Positions 35,122-43,551 of a DNA stretch of 64,000 nt are shown here, piece after piece. Under the pieces are notes generated by a model, which saw only the letters and a list, made by a program, of their open reading frames with translations, did not search any database and had not been told where the DNA came from. Within the stretch, counting starts at the first letter, position 1. Every line of letters begins with the position of its first letter. The translations under genes and the position numbers were made by a program. The stretch is from Flavipsychrobacter sp. (GTDB taxonomy: Bacteria > Bacteroidota > Bacteroidia > Chitinophagales > Chitinophagaceae). Location: contig JAEUVX010000015.1 in NCBI GenBank assembly GCA_016786615.1, positions 62,001 to 126,000 on the forward strand, given 5' to 3'.

Positions 35122-36393
35122 ATGACTCCTCAGAAAATAACAATGGGTGGCAATGACCAGTTAAACATCCCTGATAATCCTATAATTCCTTTTATTGAGG
35201 GTGATGGTATAGGACCCGATGTATGGAGCGCCAGTAAAATAGTAATAGATGCCGCAGTTGAAAAAGCATACAACGGCAAACGTAAGATAGAATGGAAGGA
35301 AATGCTTGCTGGTGAAAAAGCATTTAACCAAACCGGTGAATGGCTGCCTGTTGAAACACTTGATATAGCAAAAGAATACATTGTTTCGATAAAAGGTCCG
35401 CTTACTACACCTGTAGGCGGAGGTATTCGCTCACTAAATGTAGCTATGCGTCAGGAATTAGACTTGTATGTATGTCTTCGCCCGGTGCAGTGGTTTCAAG
35501 GTGTGCCTTCTCCGGTTCGTCATCCTGAGAAAGTAGATATGGTTATCTTCCGTGAAAATACAGAAGATATTTATGCCGGTATCGAATTTAAAACAGGTAC
35601 ACCTGAAGCAAAAAAAATGCTTGACTTCCTGACCAATGAAATGGGAGCAGGTAAAAAGATACGCTTTCCGGAAACAACATCTTTTGGCATAAAGCCGGTA
35701 TCAAAAGACGGAAGCGAAAGACTGGTACGTGCTGCTATAAAATACGCAATAGAAAACTGCAGGCCTTCCGTAGCATTGGTGCATAAGGGCAATATTATGA
35801 AGTTTACAGAAGGTGGCTTCAAAATGTGGGGATATGAGCTAGCCGAACGCGAATTTGGCGACAAGGTGTACACATGGGAACAATGGGAAAAAACGAAGAA
35901 AGAACAGGGAGAAGAAGCTGCCAATAGCGAAATGAAACTTGCCCAGGCAAGCGGCAAACTCATCATCAAGGATGTTATTGCAGATAACTTCCTGCAACAA
36001 ATATTATTAGCGCCTCAAGACTATTCTGTAGTAGCAACATTAAACCTGAATGGCGACTATATTTCAGATGCATTAGCAGCGGCTGTGGGTGGCATTGGCA
36101 TAGCACCGGGTGCTAATATCAATTACCTGACAGGACATGCAGTATTTGAGGCTACGCACGGCACAGCACCACGTTTTGCAAATACCAATACTATGAATCC
36201 ATCATCCCTGCTGCTGAGTGGTGTAATGATGCTTGAGTATATGGGTTGGAAAGAAGCTGCAGACAGCATCACCAAAGCATTGAGCGATACTATCAAACGC
36301 AAACGTGTGACAATTGACTTCTACAACCTGATGCATGATGCAACTTTGCTGAAAACAAGCGAATTTGCATTAGAAATCGTCAAAAACTTATGA
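35122..36393 (+). CDS. icd: isocitrate dehydrogenase, type I (E. coli-like)
   Basis: 423 aa. All substrate and metal residues of the E. coli-type family can be read: [17 protein letters not shown] (Ser104 aligns with E. coli Ser113), [10 protein letters not shown] and [10 protein letters not shown]. Cofactor residues differ: E. coli Lys344-Tyr345 become Arg351-Phe352, and Tyr391 and Arg395 become Ile398 and Asn402. It lacks the Asp/Ile of known NAD enzymes, so NADP use is likely but weakened or mixed specificity is possible. It overlaps deoC by four bases. The window also holds a type II enzyme (9166-10395). Confidence 0.94.
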   Translation: MTPQKITMGGNDQLNIPDNPIIPFIEGDGIGPDVWSASKIVIDAAVEKAYNGKRKIEWKEMLAGEKAFNQTGEWLPVETLDIAKEYIVSIKGPLTTPVGGGIRSLNVAMRQELDLYVCLRPVQWFQGVPSPVRHPEKVDMVIFRENTEDIYAGIEFKTGTPEAKKMLDFLTNEMGAGKKIRFPETTSFGIKPVSKDGSERLVRAAIKYAIENCRPSVALVHKGNIMKFTEGGFKMWGYELAEREFGDKVYTWEQWEKTKKEQGEEAANSEMKLAQASGKLIIKDVIADNFLQQILLAPQDYSVVATLNLNGDYISDALAAAVGGIGIAPGANINYLTGHAVFEATHGTAPRFANTNTMNPSSLLLSGVMMLEYMGWKEAADSITKALSDTIKRKRVTIDFYNLMHDATLLKTSEFALEIVKNL

Positions 36394-37055
36394 TGTCTGC
36401 TATAGCAAAATACATAGACCATACAATTCTAAAAGCCACTACAACCGAACAGGACGTAGTGGTTTTGTGTAATGAAGCAATTAAGTACGGTTTTGCAGCA
36501 GTATGCATACCTCCCGTATATATTGAATATGCGAAGAAGCTATTGGTTGGTACTGACGTACAAATAGCGACTGTTATAGGCTTTCCTTTAGGCTACAACA
36601 GCATACCTGCCAAACTAACTGAGATAGACGATGCCATACAACATGGTGCGCAGGAAATAGACATTGTACATAATATTGCTGCAATAAAAAATAATCATTG
36701 GGAATACGCGGTTGCAGAGGTGAGGGCATGTACAGAATTGGTACATAGCAAAGGAGGAATTATTAAAATCATTATTGAAAGCGGCGTACTTACAGACGAC
36801 GAAATTATTGCCTGCTGCAAAGCATATGCTCTTCTTGGTATAGACTTCATCAAAACATCAACCGGATTTGCAGAAACAGGGGCTACAATACATGCAGTAG
36901 AACTTATCAGAAAAAATACACCGAACACTATCGGTATAAAGGCGTCAGGTGGTATTAAAACTGTAGTATTCGCCAAAGAGCTACTTGCTGCAGGTGCTGC
37001 TAGATTAGGATGCTCAGCAAGCGTAGCTATAGTAAAAGAGGATAAAGTAGCGTAG
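36390..37055 (+). CDS. deoC: deoxyribose-phosphate aldolase
   Basis: 221 aa TIM-barrel aldolase that splits 2-deoxyribose-5-phosphate to glyceraldehyde-3-phosphate and acetaldehyde. Visible: [28 protein letters not shown]-like segment, [10 protein letters not shown] (Schiff-base Lys) and [10 protein letters not shown]. The start ATGA overlaps the icd stop, so it is translationally coupled; a second ATG three bases later is an equal alternative. Confidence 0.95.
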   Translation: MMSAIAKYIDHTILKATTTEQDVVVLCNEAIKYGFAAVCIPPVYIEYAKKLLVGTDVQIATVIGFPLGYNSIPAKLTEIDDAIQHGAQEIDIVHNIAAIKNNHWEYAVAEVRACTELVHSKGGIIKIIIESGVLTDDEIIACCKAYALLGIDFIKTSTGFAETGATIHAVELIRKNTPNTIGIKASGGIKTVVFAKELLAAGAARLGCSASVAIVKEDKVA

Positions 37056-37068
37056 ATTAGCACCCTGA

Positions 37069-37527
37069 ATGAAAGTGTTTATTTACAACATATTATTGTT
37101 TACCTGCATTTTAAACTGCAATCTTGCCAGCGGGCAGATAATTGTAGATGAAAACGCACAAGATGATGATGACACAACGGCCACTACAGTAGGTGTAACT
37201 TTGTATGCAGACCCAAGATTGGATGTATTGCTAAAAAAATACCGCAATGTGCAGCTTGGTGTTATACGTTCAGGGCAAGGATTCAGAGTGCAGATATATA
37301 ATGGCAATGACCGGGTAAAAGCCAATCAGGTAAGAGTAGATTTCATACGCCGTTTCCCGGGCATACGTACTTATCTTACGTATGTGCAGCCTCAGTTTCG
37401 TGTAAAGGTTGGCGACTTTCGTACACGTGCTGAAGCACAAAAAATGTACGATGAAACAAGCGCAGTCTATACCCCATGCATGATAGTACCCGATATTGTT
37501 GTTATTAATACAATGAATGATGATTAA
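37069..37527 (+). CDS. exported SPOR-domain protein
   Basis: 152 aa. A signal peptide (MKVFIYNILLFTCILNCNLASG), an acidic linker (DENAQDDDDTT), and a SPOR domain (about 70-148; GFRVQIYNGNDRVKANQVR, PQFRVKVGDFRTRAEAQKMY). SPOR domains bind glycan strands lacking stem peptides at division sites. It overlaps the amidohydrolase gene by 11 bp. Confidence 0.88.
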   Translation: MKVFIYNILLFTCILNCNLASGQIIVDENAQDDDDTTATTVGVTLYADPRLDVLLKKYRNVQLGVIRSGQGFRVQIYNGNDRVKANQVRVDFIRRFPGIRTYLTYVQPQFRVKVGDFRTRAEAQKMYDETSAVYTPCMIVPDIVVINTMNDD

Positions 37528-38704
37528 CCTGATTCGCGAAAAAGCAGCAAAATATTATCCTGAAGTACAGGCGATACGCCATCATATACATTCCAACCCG
37601 GAGTTATCGTTTCAGGAATACAAAACATCAGCTTTTATTTCAGAGAAACTGACTAATTGGGGTATCGAGCATCAAACGGGAGTAGCCGGTACGGGTGTAG
37701 TTGCTTTGATAAAAGGAAAGAATCCTGAAAAGCGCTGTATTGCATTGCGTGCAGATATGGACGCATTACCTATACATGAAGCAAATGATACATCTTATCG
37801 TTCTCAAAACGATGGCGTAATGCATGCCTGCGGCCATGATGTGCACAGCAGTTGTTTGTTAGGCACAGCAAAAATATTGAGCGAACTGAAAGACGAATTT
37901 GAAGGGACGGTAAAACTGATATTTCAGCAAGGAGAAGAAAAACACCCCGGTGGTGCTAGCCTCCTGATAGCTGCAGGTGTACTGGAAAACCCAAAGCCTG
38001 AAGCAATCTACGCACTGCATGTATATCCGCATTTACCTAGCGGTACAGCAGGTTTCAGAGCAGGACAATATATGGCCAGTGCTGATGAAATATATATTAC
38101 AATTGAGGGTAAAGGCGGACATGCAGCACTACCACACCAAACTATAGATCCTATAGCAACTGCAGCGCAAGTGATCGTAGCACTTCAACAAGTGGTAGCG
38201 CGCAAAGGGAATCCACTTATTCCTACCGTGCTGACTTTTGGCAAAATAGCAGGTGGGTTTGCTACAAACGTTATCCCCGACAAAGTAGAGATTCTCGGTA
38301 CATTACGCACAATGGATGAGAAATGGCGTTACGAAGCTCATAAATGGATTGAAGACATCATCCACCAAACATGTGAGGCATACGGCGCAAAAGCTACAGT
38401 AGAAATACCCAAAGGCTACCCTGCTCTGTACAACGACCCGACACTTACTACCTTTGCGGAAGACTGGGCAAAAGACTATATAGGTGGTGAAAATGTACAC
38501 ACCTTAGATATGCGCATGGCTGCCGAAGATTTCAGTTTCTATGTACAGCATATACCCGGTTGTTTCTTCAGAATAGGTACAAACCAGAACAACGAAAAGT
38601 TTACTGCACCTGTACACAATGCAAAATTTGACATTGACGAGCAGGCAATGGAAACAGGAATTGGTTTATTTAGCTGGATTGCTGTGAATGCTTTAAATAA
38701 ATAA
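37517..38704 (+). CDS. M20-family amidohydrolase
   Basis: 395 aa. Metal-ligand motifs of the N-acyl-amino-acid amidohydrolase/hippuricase group: HACGHDVHSS, QQGEEKHPGGASLLI and EGKGGHAALPHQTIDP (dimerisation domain), with RMAAEDFSFY at the end. It cleaves an N-acyl amino acid or similar amide; substrate not determinable. It ends two bases before the convergent ketosynthase gene. Confidence 0.92.
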   Translation: MMINLIREKAAKYYPEVQAIRHHIHSNPELSFQEYKTSAFISEKLTNWGIEHQTGVAGTGVVALIKGKNPEKRCIALRADMDALPIHEANDTSYRSQNDGVMHACGHDVHSSCLLGTAKILSELKDEFEGTVKLIFQQGEEKHPGGASLLIAAGVLENPKPEAIYALHVYPHLPSGTAGFRAGQYMASADEIYITIEGKGGHAALPHQTIDPIATAAQVIVALQQVVARKGNPLIPTVLTFGKIAGGFATNVIPDKVEILGTLRTMDEKWRYEAHKWIEDIIHQTCEAYGAKATVEIPKGYPALYNDPTLTTFAEDWAKDYIGGENVHTLDMRMAAEDFSFYVQHIPGCFFRIGTNQNNEKFTAPVHNAKFDIDEQAMETGIGLFSWIAVNALNK

Positions 38705-38706
38705 GA

Positions 38707-39843
38707 CTATACCCTACCCCATATTGCTGTTGCATTGCAACCACCAAAACCGGATGCAGTCTTGAGTACATATTTTATATCTGCTTGCTGCATGTCTTTT
38801 GTAACATTTAACGGAACAGAAACTCCGAGTGTATTAAAGCCTAATGACGGTATTAATTGTTGCTGACGGATACTTTCAATTATCATAGCACTTTCCAATA
38901 TACCTGCAGCGCCCAATGTATGGCCTGTATATCCTTTAAAACTATGTACCGGTTTTTCGGAAAGATCACATGTATTGAACGCCTTTGCCTCCATCTCATC
39001 ATTATAAGAAGTAGCAGTACCATGAGCAGAAATCATATCAATATCAGCAGCAGTAATTCCTGCCTGACTAATCGCAGCCTTAATGGCCAAGGCCAGTTCC
39101 TCTCCTGTACGAGAAGGGCCAGATATATGATTGGCATCATTTGAACTACCGCCAGCGTACAATCTGGCCAAAGCTCCATCTCCCGGTTCTGTCGTCAGCA
39201 CTATTGCAGCGCCACATTCACCAAGATTAATACCTTTTCTATCATTATCAAAAGGTTTACATGGTTCATCTGCAATCGCCTGAAACGATTGGAACCCACT
39301 TAATACAAACCTCGAAAACCTGTCGCAACCTATAACTACTGCATGCTTGTGAGTGCCTTGCTGCAACCTGCGCATTGCATATACCAGTGCTAATACACCC
39401 GATACACATGCATGTGATACAACAATTGGTTTATGGTACGTGAACCCCAACGTTTTTGATATCACCTTTGCACTATTATACAATGTAAGCCTTTCGTCAT
39501 CCTGCGCACCCAACCATTCTATATTGCCTTTGGTAGTCGATAATACTACAAGTGTATCAGCTACACTTAACTGTCTGTTAGAATCTGCCAGAGCTTGTTT
39601 AGCAGAAAATATTGCTAGTTGTTCAAAAGGAGAAAGCGGTATATCCGCTTTTGTATTTGCCTGAATATACTGCCACTGCAAAGCATCAATCTTTGCACCC
39701 CAAAATGGCGAGGCACTCAATGAAGCGTCATCGTATTGTCTGATGCCGCTTTTTTGCTGCTTAACTGCGTGCCAATGTGCGTTAACGTCCAATCCCAAAG
39801 ATGAGATAGTATTAGTGGCTATTGCGTAAACAGGTAGCATCAA
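38707..39843 (-). CDS. beta-ketoacyl-ACP synthase
   Basis: 378 aa thiolase-fold condensing enzyme, shorter than FabF (about 410). Cys-His-His triad present: VSHACVSGVLAL, SAHGTATSYNDEMEA and GYTGHTLGAAG, with the Lys in HSFKGYTGH. Last gene of the six-gene ACP operon; it overlaps the thioesterase by four bases. In flexirubin and aryl-polyene clusters such enzymes extend polyene chains on a dedicated ACP. Confidence 0.9.
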   Translation of the reverse strand: MMLPVYAIATNTISSLGLDVNAHWHAVKQQKSGIRQYDDASLSASPFWGAKIDALQWQYIQANTKADIPLSPFEQLAIFSAKQALADSNRQLSVADTLVVLSTTKGNIEWLGAQDDERLTLYNSAKVISKTLGFTYHKPIVVSHACVSGVLALVYAMRRLQQGTHKHAVVIGCDRFSRFVLSGFQSFQAIADEPCKPFDNDRKGINLGECGAAIVLTTEPGDGALARLYAGGSSNDANHISGPSRTGEELALAIKAAISQAGITAADIDMISAHGTATSYNDEMEAKAFNTCDLSEKPVHSFKGYTGHTLGAAGILESAMIIESIRQQQLIPSLGFNTLGVSVPLNVTKDMQQADIKYVLKTASGFGGCNATAIWGRV

Positions 39844-40265
39844 TTAGTAAGCCATTTATTTTTCCAGTCAATCATAAACTGTGGTAATGTCCACATCAAC
39901 TCCAGACTTTCACGCTCCATGAATACCTGCATAGAGCTACCTGTAGCTACCTGCTCATTTGTTCTTGCATCATATATGGCATAATGAAAGAGCAGCTTTG
40001 CAGCAGCACAATCTTCATAAGTTGTTTCTAAACGTATTTTATGACCGTAACGCAATATGCGTTTGTAGTTACAATCTATCTTAATGATTGGAACAACAAT
40101 ATCACTCCTGTAAAAATCAAGATATTTCAATCCGTATGCATTACCAAATGCTTCTCTTCCATCTTCGAAATAACGTATGAAATGACCGTGCCAAACAATA
40201 CCCAATGGGTCTGCTTCGCTGAATTTTACCTCAAGTTCCGTAGTGTGAGTTAGTGTTTTTTTCAA
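39840..40265 (-). CDS. 4-hydroxybenzoyl-CoA-type thioesterase
   Basis: 141 aa hot-dog fold. The catalytic segment FSEADPLGIVWHGHFIRYFEDGREAF contains the Asp of the DxxG motif and the family-specific Trp-His. It would release or proofread acyl chains from the cluster ACP or CoA. Sits between the exported protein and the ketosynthase gene. Confidence 0.88.
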   Translation of the reverse strand: MKKTLTHTTELEVKFSEADPLGIVWHGHFIRYFEDGREAFGNAYGLKYLDFYRSDIVVPIIKIDCNYKRILRYGHKIRLETTYEDCAAAKLLFHYAIYDARTNEQVATGSSMQVFMERESLELMWTLPQFMIDWKNKWLTN

Positions 40266-40274
40266 ATGGTTGTT

Positions 40275-40904
40275 TTATTTACTCCAGCTTTTCCAGTCCG
40301 ACTTAATTGTTTTCAAAGCATTTACAAATGTCTTTGCCCAATAATTTCTGAATCCAAAACCACCGGCTTTACCTTCTACACGTTTTGTCAGCAACACAGT
40401 TTTCGATTTCATATCCACAAATGTAATCCACATAGAGCCATGTTCTCTTCCCTTACTCATACCTTCTACAAAGAACATCATGCCAATGCCGGCATTACCT
40501 TTGAAATCATATTTTTTAACAAGTGTTGTCACTTTTTGTTCATCTAGCAACTGATATTTATTACCATCACTTTCAAAAAAGTTTCCTTTCAGACTGTTGT
40601 TAGCTTTTTCTGTAATCTCTATTGCATAAGCAACTTCTGTGCGACGTACGGCATCAGCCACTTTGTATTTATCTTTTTCTACGATGAACAGGTTATTCCA
40701 AGATGGGAAATACTTATCGCGCATCTGACTGTTCGTGATTTCACCTGCATCCTGCCACTGGGATGCGTCGCCAATAAATTTCAGCTGCGAAAAATCAAGC
40801 CCTAACCATGTAATAGGTGTGTTATCATTAAACACATCTGCTTTACTTTGTGCAAATACAGTAAATGAAAGCAGCACTGCTGCCAAAACAAGTAGCTTCT
40901 TCAT
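40275..40904 (-). CDS. exported protein of the ACP operon, unknown
   Basis: 209 aa with signal peptide (MKKLLVLAAVLLSFTVFAQS). Mixed alpha/beta sequence with IVEKDKYKVADAVRRTEV, a conserved-looking FFVEGMSKGREHGSMWITFVDM and an aromatic end FGFRNYWAKTFVNALK. No domain recognised. Its placement inside a lipid-type operon suggests a periplasmic or outer-membrane carrier or acceptor (inference). Confidence 0.75.
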   Translation of the reverse strand: MKKLLVLAAVLLSFTVFAQSKADVFNDNTPITWLGLDFSQLKFIGDASQWQDAGEITNSQMRDKYFPSWNNLFIVEKDKYKVADAVRRTEVAYAIEITEKANNSLKGNFFESDGNKYQLLDEQKVTTLVKKYDFKGNAGIGMMFFVEGMSKGREHGSMWITFVDMKSKTVLLTKRVEGKAGGFGFRNYWAKTFVNALKTIKSDWKSWSK

Positions 40905-40914
40905 GACGTAAAAT

Positions 40915-41340
40915 TTAAGATTCCTGTAAAAATATTTTCAGTTCACAATTTGCTATCTCATTACCATTATTGAACACCCTACCCTGCACGATGTGCACAT
41001 TCATAACCTGCATTTTAAAACTCACTTCGGTAGTAATAGTATCACCAACAGTTGGCAAATCTAAAATATTCAATGCCTTCAATGCTCCTATAAAGCCTAC
41101 CGGTACTTCTTTACCCTGCTGTTGTAAACTAAAACCTGTACCAGCTGCTGCAGTTTGTGCCATGTTCTCTACCAAACCCGGCTCGGTAAACTTGCCATCT
41201 TCAACAAACAAATGCCCTTCTCTTATAGTAAAATTAGTTTCTGATATAGTTCCGTCTGCCTTAACAATATTGTCTATCATCACAAAAGGCGGACGTTGAG
41301 GTATGTACTGCAAAATATCCTGAGCGCTCATTTCTTCCAA
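40915..41340 (-). CDS. 3-hydroxyacyl-ACP dehydratase-like protein (FabZ/ApeP type)
   Basis: 141 aa hot-dog protein. IPQRPPFVMIDNIVKADG at the N-terminus, then FTIREGHLFVEDGKFTEPGLVENMAQ, where the FabZ His (EGHLF) and Glu (VENMAQ) can be aligned. The loop between differs from FabZ and resembles the dehydratase of aryl-polyene/flexirubin clusters. It overlaps the acyltransferase gene by 13 bp. Confidence 0.85.
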   Translation of the reverse strand: MEEMSAQDILQYIPQRPPFVMIDNIVKADGTISETNFTIREGHLFVEDGKFTEPGLVENMAQTAAAGTGFSLQQQGKEVPVGFIGALKALNILDLPTVGDTITTEVSFKMQVMNVHIVQGRVFNNGNEIANCELKIFLQES

Positions 41341-42215
41341 AAGTCAAAATAATTAAACCATTGTTCGGGGTATTGTTTCAGCATTTTTTCTACCAGTGCC
41401 GTATAATCATCCAGCATAACCTCCATCCCGGCAGTACCTCTGCCTTCGTAAGTTTTACTTTTAAAGGCATAAAAATGATAGTGAAAATTACTCTCTTTAA
41501 ATGCAAAAACAAAGCAAACCGGTGCTTTTAGTTTAGATGCCAATATAAATGGCCCGGCAGGAAACAATGCATCTTCACCAAGAAAACTATGTGTCATTGT
41601 ACGATTTCCCGGGCGATACCTGTCTGCGTGCAGGCATATCAACTCGTTGCGGTTCAATGCGGCAGACATTTCGTAGATATGAGATTGGTCTTCCCGTATA
41701 TAAATAATATTAAATGAACGTTGGCTATCAAATCGCTCCATGTAGGCTTTCATTTGTTCGCCCTCGCCATCATACATTACAATATTAATTTTCGCCTGTA
41801 CCCTTTTCAGTAAGTGTCCGGCTGTTTCCCAATTACCGAGATGTGCACTAACCAAAATACCACCCTTGCCATCTTTTACCAATTCTTCAATATATTCTAC
41901 CCCTTCATGCGCAAAACTGAGTTCCTTGCCGTGTCCTGACAGAACAGCTATCTTATCAATAAGCGTTTGACCGAATATGACCAGATTTTTTCGAATCATC
42001 CTGCCGGCATCAGCGTTGCTATACCCTAAACGTTTTGTATATAAATAGCGCAGCGGGTTTGTTGCAGACTTTACAAACAACCTGTAATAAAGCGTAACAA
42101 AATGTAACAATGTATATGCCGGCTTGAGGCCACCGGCTTTCAGTAACCATACAAATATCCTGTAACCTAAAGGAGTACCCCGCGAGCGTCCTTGCCAGGT
42201 TTCAGTATCAGGCAT
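41328..42215 (-). CDS. LpxL/HtrB-like lysophospholipid acyltransferase
   Basis: 295 aa. The HxxxxE acyltransferase motif is HLGNWE in GGILVSAHLGNWETAGHLL; LICLHADRYRPGNRTM and LFPAGPFILASKLKAPV follow, as in lipid A late acyltransferases. It would transfer an acyl or polyene chain from the cluster ACP to a lipid acceptor. It overlaps both ACP (8 bp) and dehydratase genes. Confidence 0.88.
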   Translation of the reverse strand: MPDTETWQGRSRGTPLGYRIFVWLLKAGGLKPAYTLLHFVTLYYRLFVKSATNPLRYLYTKRLGYSNADAGRMIRKNLVIFGQTLIDKIAVLSGHGKELSFAHEGVEYIEELVKDGKGGILVSAHLGNWETAGHLLKRVQAKINIVMYDGEGEQMKAYMERFDSQRSFNIIYIREDQSHIYEMSAALNRNELICLHADRYRPGNRTMTHSFLGEDALFPAGPFILASKLKAPVCFVFAFKESNFHYHFYAFKSKTYEGRGTAGMEVMLDDYTALVEKMLKQYPEQWFNYFDFWKK

Positions 42216-42462
42216 TGGCAGACTGCAAACGGTTGGAAACGTAATCGTAGAAATCCTGCATTGTAGTCATAGTCTGGAAATCTTCGGGTTTCACTTTGAA
42301 ACCGAAGTTTTGTTCTATAACTACTACCAGATCTATATAGTCAAGGCTATCTAAATCCAGCGTGCTTTTCAAATCTGCATTAGGTAGAATTGTAGCTTCA
42401 TCCACTTCAAAATCTTCTACCATAAAAGCCTTTATGCGGCTGATTATTTCCTGCTGATCCAT
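42208..42462 (-). CDS. acyl carrier protein
   Basis: 84 aa four-helix ACP. The phosphopantetheine Ser lies in LDLDSLDYIDLVV (about residue 36). The acidic helix two and length match specialised ACPs of polyene clusters rather than primary AcpP (which is nearly always DSLD-TVELVM). First gene of the six-gene operon. Confidence 0.92.
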   Translation of the reverse strand: MDQQEIISRIKAFMVEDFEVDEATILPNADLKSTLDLDSLDYIDLVVVIEQNFGFKVKPEDFQTMTTMQDFYDYVSNRLQSANA

Positions 42463-42586
42463 ATTGATGTTTAGAAAAAACGTAGGGGCATTACGTTTTA
42501 AATTAATATTAACCTGATATATTAATATATAACAGTTTGCAAATTTAAGAAACTTATTCGGATTAGCAGATACTAATCAGTATTAA

Positions 42587-42853
42587 TCAGAAATGCACCT
42601 CAATAATACTGTTCAACGGTATATTCATACCACCCTTTATTTGCAAATACTTATCAGTAACAGACCAAACTGTAGTACTGATACTTCGCGGGCCTTGAGT
42701 GGTTTCAAATGTTATCGTCGTCTTGCCCTTGAATTCGTTGCCGAGGCGGGTTGCATACTGCAGTTCTTTCTGCCAATGTTCGGTATTATCTACAAATGCA
42801 GGAACAATGGTGTAATTAGATACTTCTTCTTTTGCTATTAGGGTTGCCATCAT
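42587..42853 (-). CDS. conserved small protein, unknown
   Basis: 88 aa, soluble, no signal. Central GNEFKGKTTITFETTQGPRSI and TTVWSVTDKYLQIKGGMNIPLNSIIEVHF are beta-rich. It resembles small hypothetical proteins widespread in Bacteroidota. Start is 42853 or the next codon (42850). It lies between a bidirectional terminator and the ACP operon promoter region, so probably a single gene. Confidence 0.75.
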   Translation of the reverse strand: MMATLIAKEEVSNYTIVPAFVDNTEHWQKELQYATRLGNEFKGKTTITFETTQGPRSISTTVWSVTDKYLQIKGGMNIPLNSIIEVHF

Positions 42854-42895
42854 ACACTTTAATCTTTACTTAAATATACATATTTATGATAAAAC

Positions 42896-42930
42896 AAAAT
42901 ACCCATATCTGATGATACGGGTATTTTTAA
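42896..42930 (-). terminator. terminator of metal-uptake operon
   Basis: AAAATACCC (42896-42904) pairs with GGGTATTTT (42919-42927); an inner TATC/GATA pair strengthens it. T runs follow on both strands. 24 bp after the lipoprotein stop. Confidence 0.75.
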
Positions 42931-42953
42931 TTCCGAAACGGCAAAAGAGGTTC

Positions 42954-43529
42954 TTATTGCAGTTTTACGTTAAATACAGCTTCAACATCTGTTTCGCCAC
43001 CTGCTGCATCCGGTGTGGCAGCAGCCTTATCAGTTGGTTCGTGCTTCAGGGTAATGGTTACAGCACCTGTACCTGCTCCACCTGCCTTAAACTTAATTTT
43101 CTGGTTAAAGGCATTTCCATTACCATCTTTATTTCCCTCGTTGAAAGTAATTGAACCTGAACCTGCCGCAGGTACTGATTGAAACAAAAACAAATGGTCA
43201 TTGCTTTCTGCCTTTACTTCCTCCGTAATATCTTCAGAAGGGGTTTTCTTTTCATTCAGCAATTGAACCTCTACATCATATTGCTTATCAGATGCCAGTA
43301 CTATATCATCTTTAGTAACAATACCCTGTGTAGTACTACCGAATCCATTTTCTACTTTATAAATAAAGGTTTTATTAAACCCTTCATTATTAGTCACAGT
43401 CAACCTTAAGGTAGTAATAAGTTCCTGCTCTACAGGCGTTGGTGTTATTACTTCATCTTTTTTACATGCAATAAAAAAAACTGTAGCTATTGCTGCAATC
43501 AATGCATATTTCATCATATTATTCTTCAT
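42954..43529 (-). CDS. lipoprotein partner of TonB receptor
   Basis: 191 aa. Lipobox IAC (Cys22) in AIATVFFIACKKDE. The mature part is beta-sandwich-like with repeating TLRLTVTNNEGFNKTF and a Gly/Ala-rich C-terminal third (KAGGAGTGAVTITLKHEPTDK). This kind of lipoprotein regularly follows ZnuD-like TonB receptors in Bacteroidota and is often mis-titled periplasmic-binding-fold protein. 22 bp downstream of the receptor gene. Confidence 0.78.
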   Translation of the reverse strand: MKNNMMKYALIAAIATVFFIACKKDEVITPTPVEQELITTLRLTVTNNEGFNKTFIYKVENGFGSTTQGIVTKDDIVLASDKQYDVEVQLLNEKKTPSEDITEEVKAESNDHLFLFQSVPAAGSGSITFNEGNKDGNGNAFNQKIKFKAGGAGTGAVTITLKHEPTDKAAATPDAAGGETDVEAVFNVKLQ

Positions 43530-43551
43530 GCTATTTAATGTTTTTTTGATT

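Noticed and set aside
42503-42530. AT-rich palindromes (TTAATATTAA; ATATATTAATATAT) before the ACP operon
   Set aside because: Low-complexity AT palindromes are expected by chance here; no second copy was noticed.
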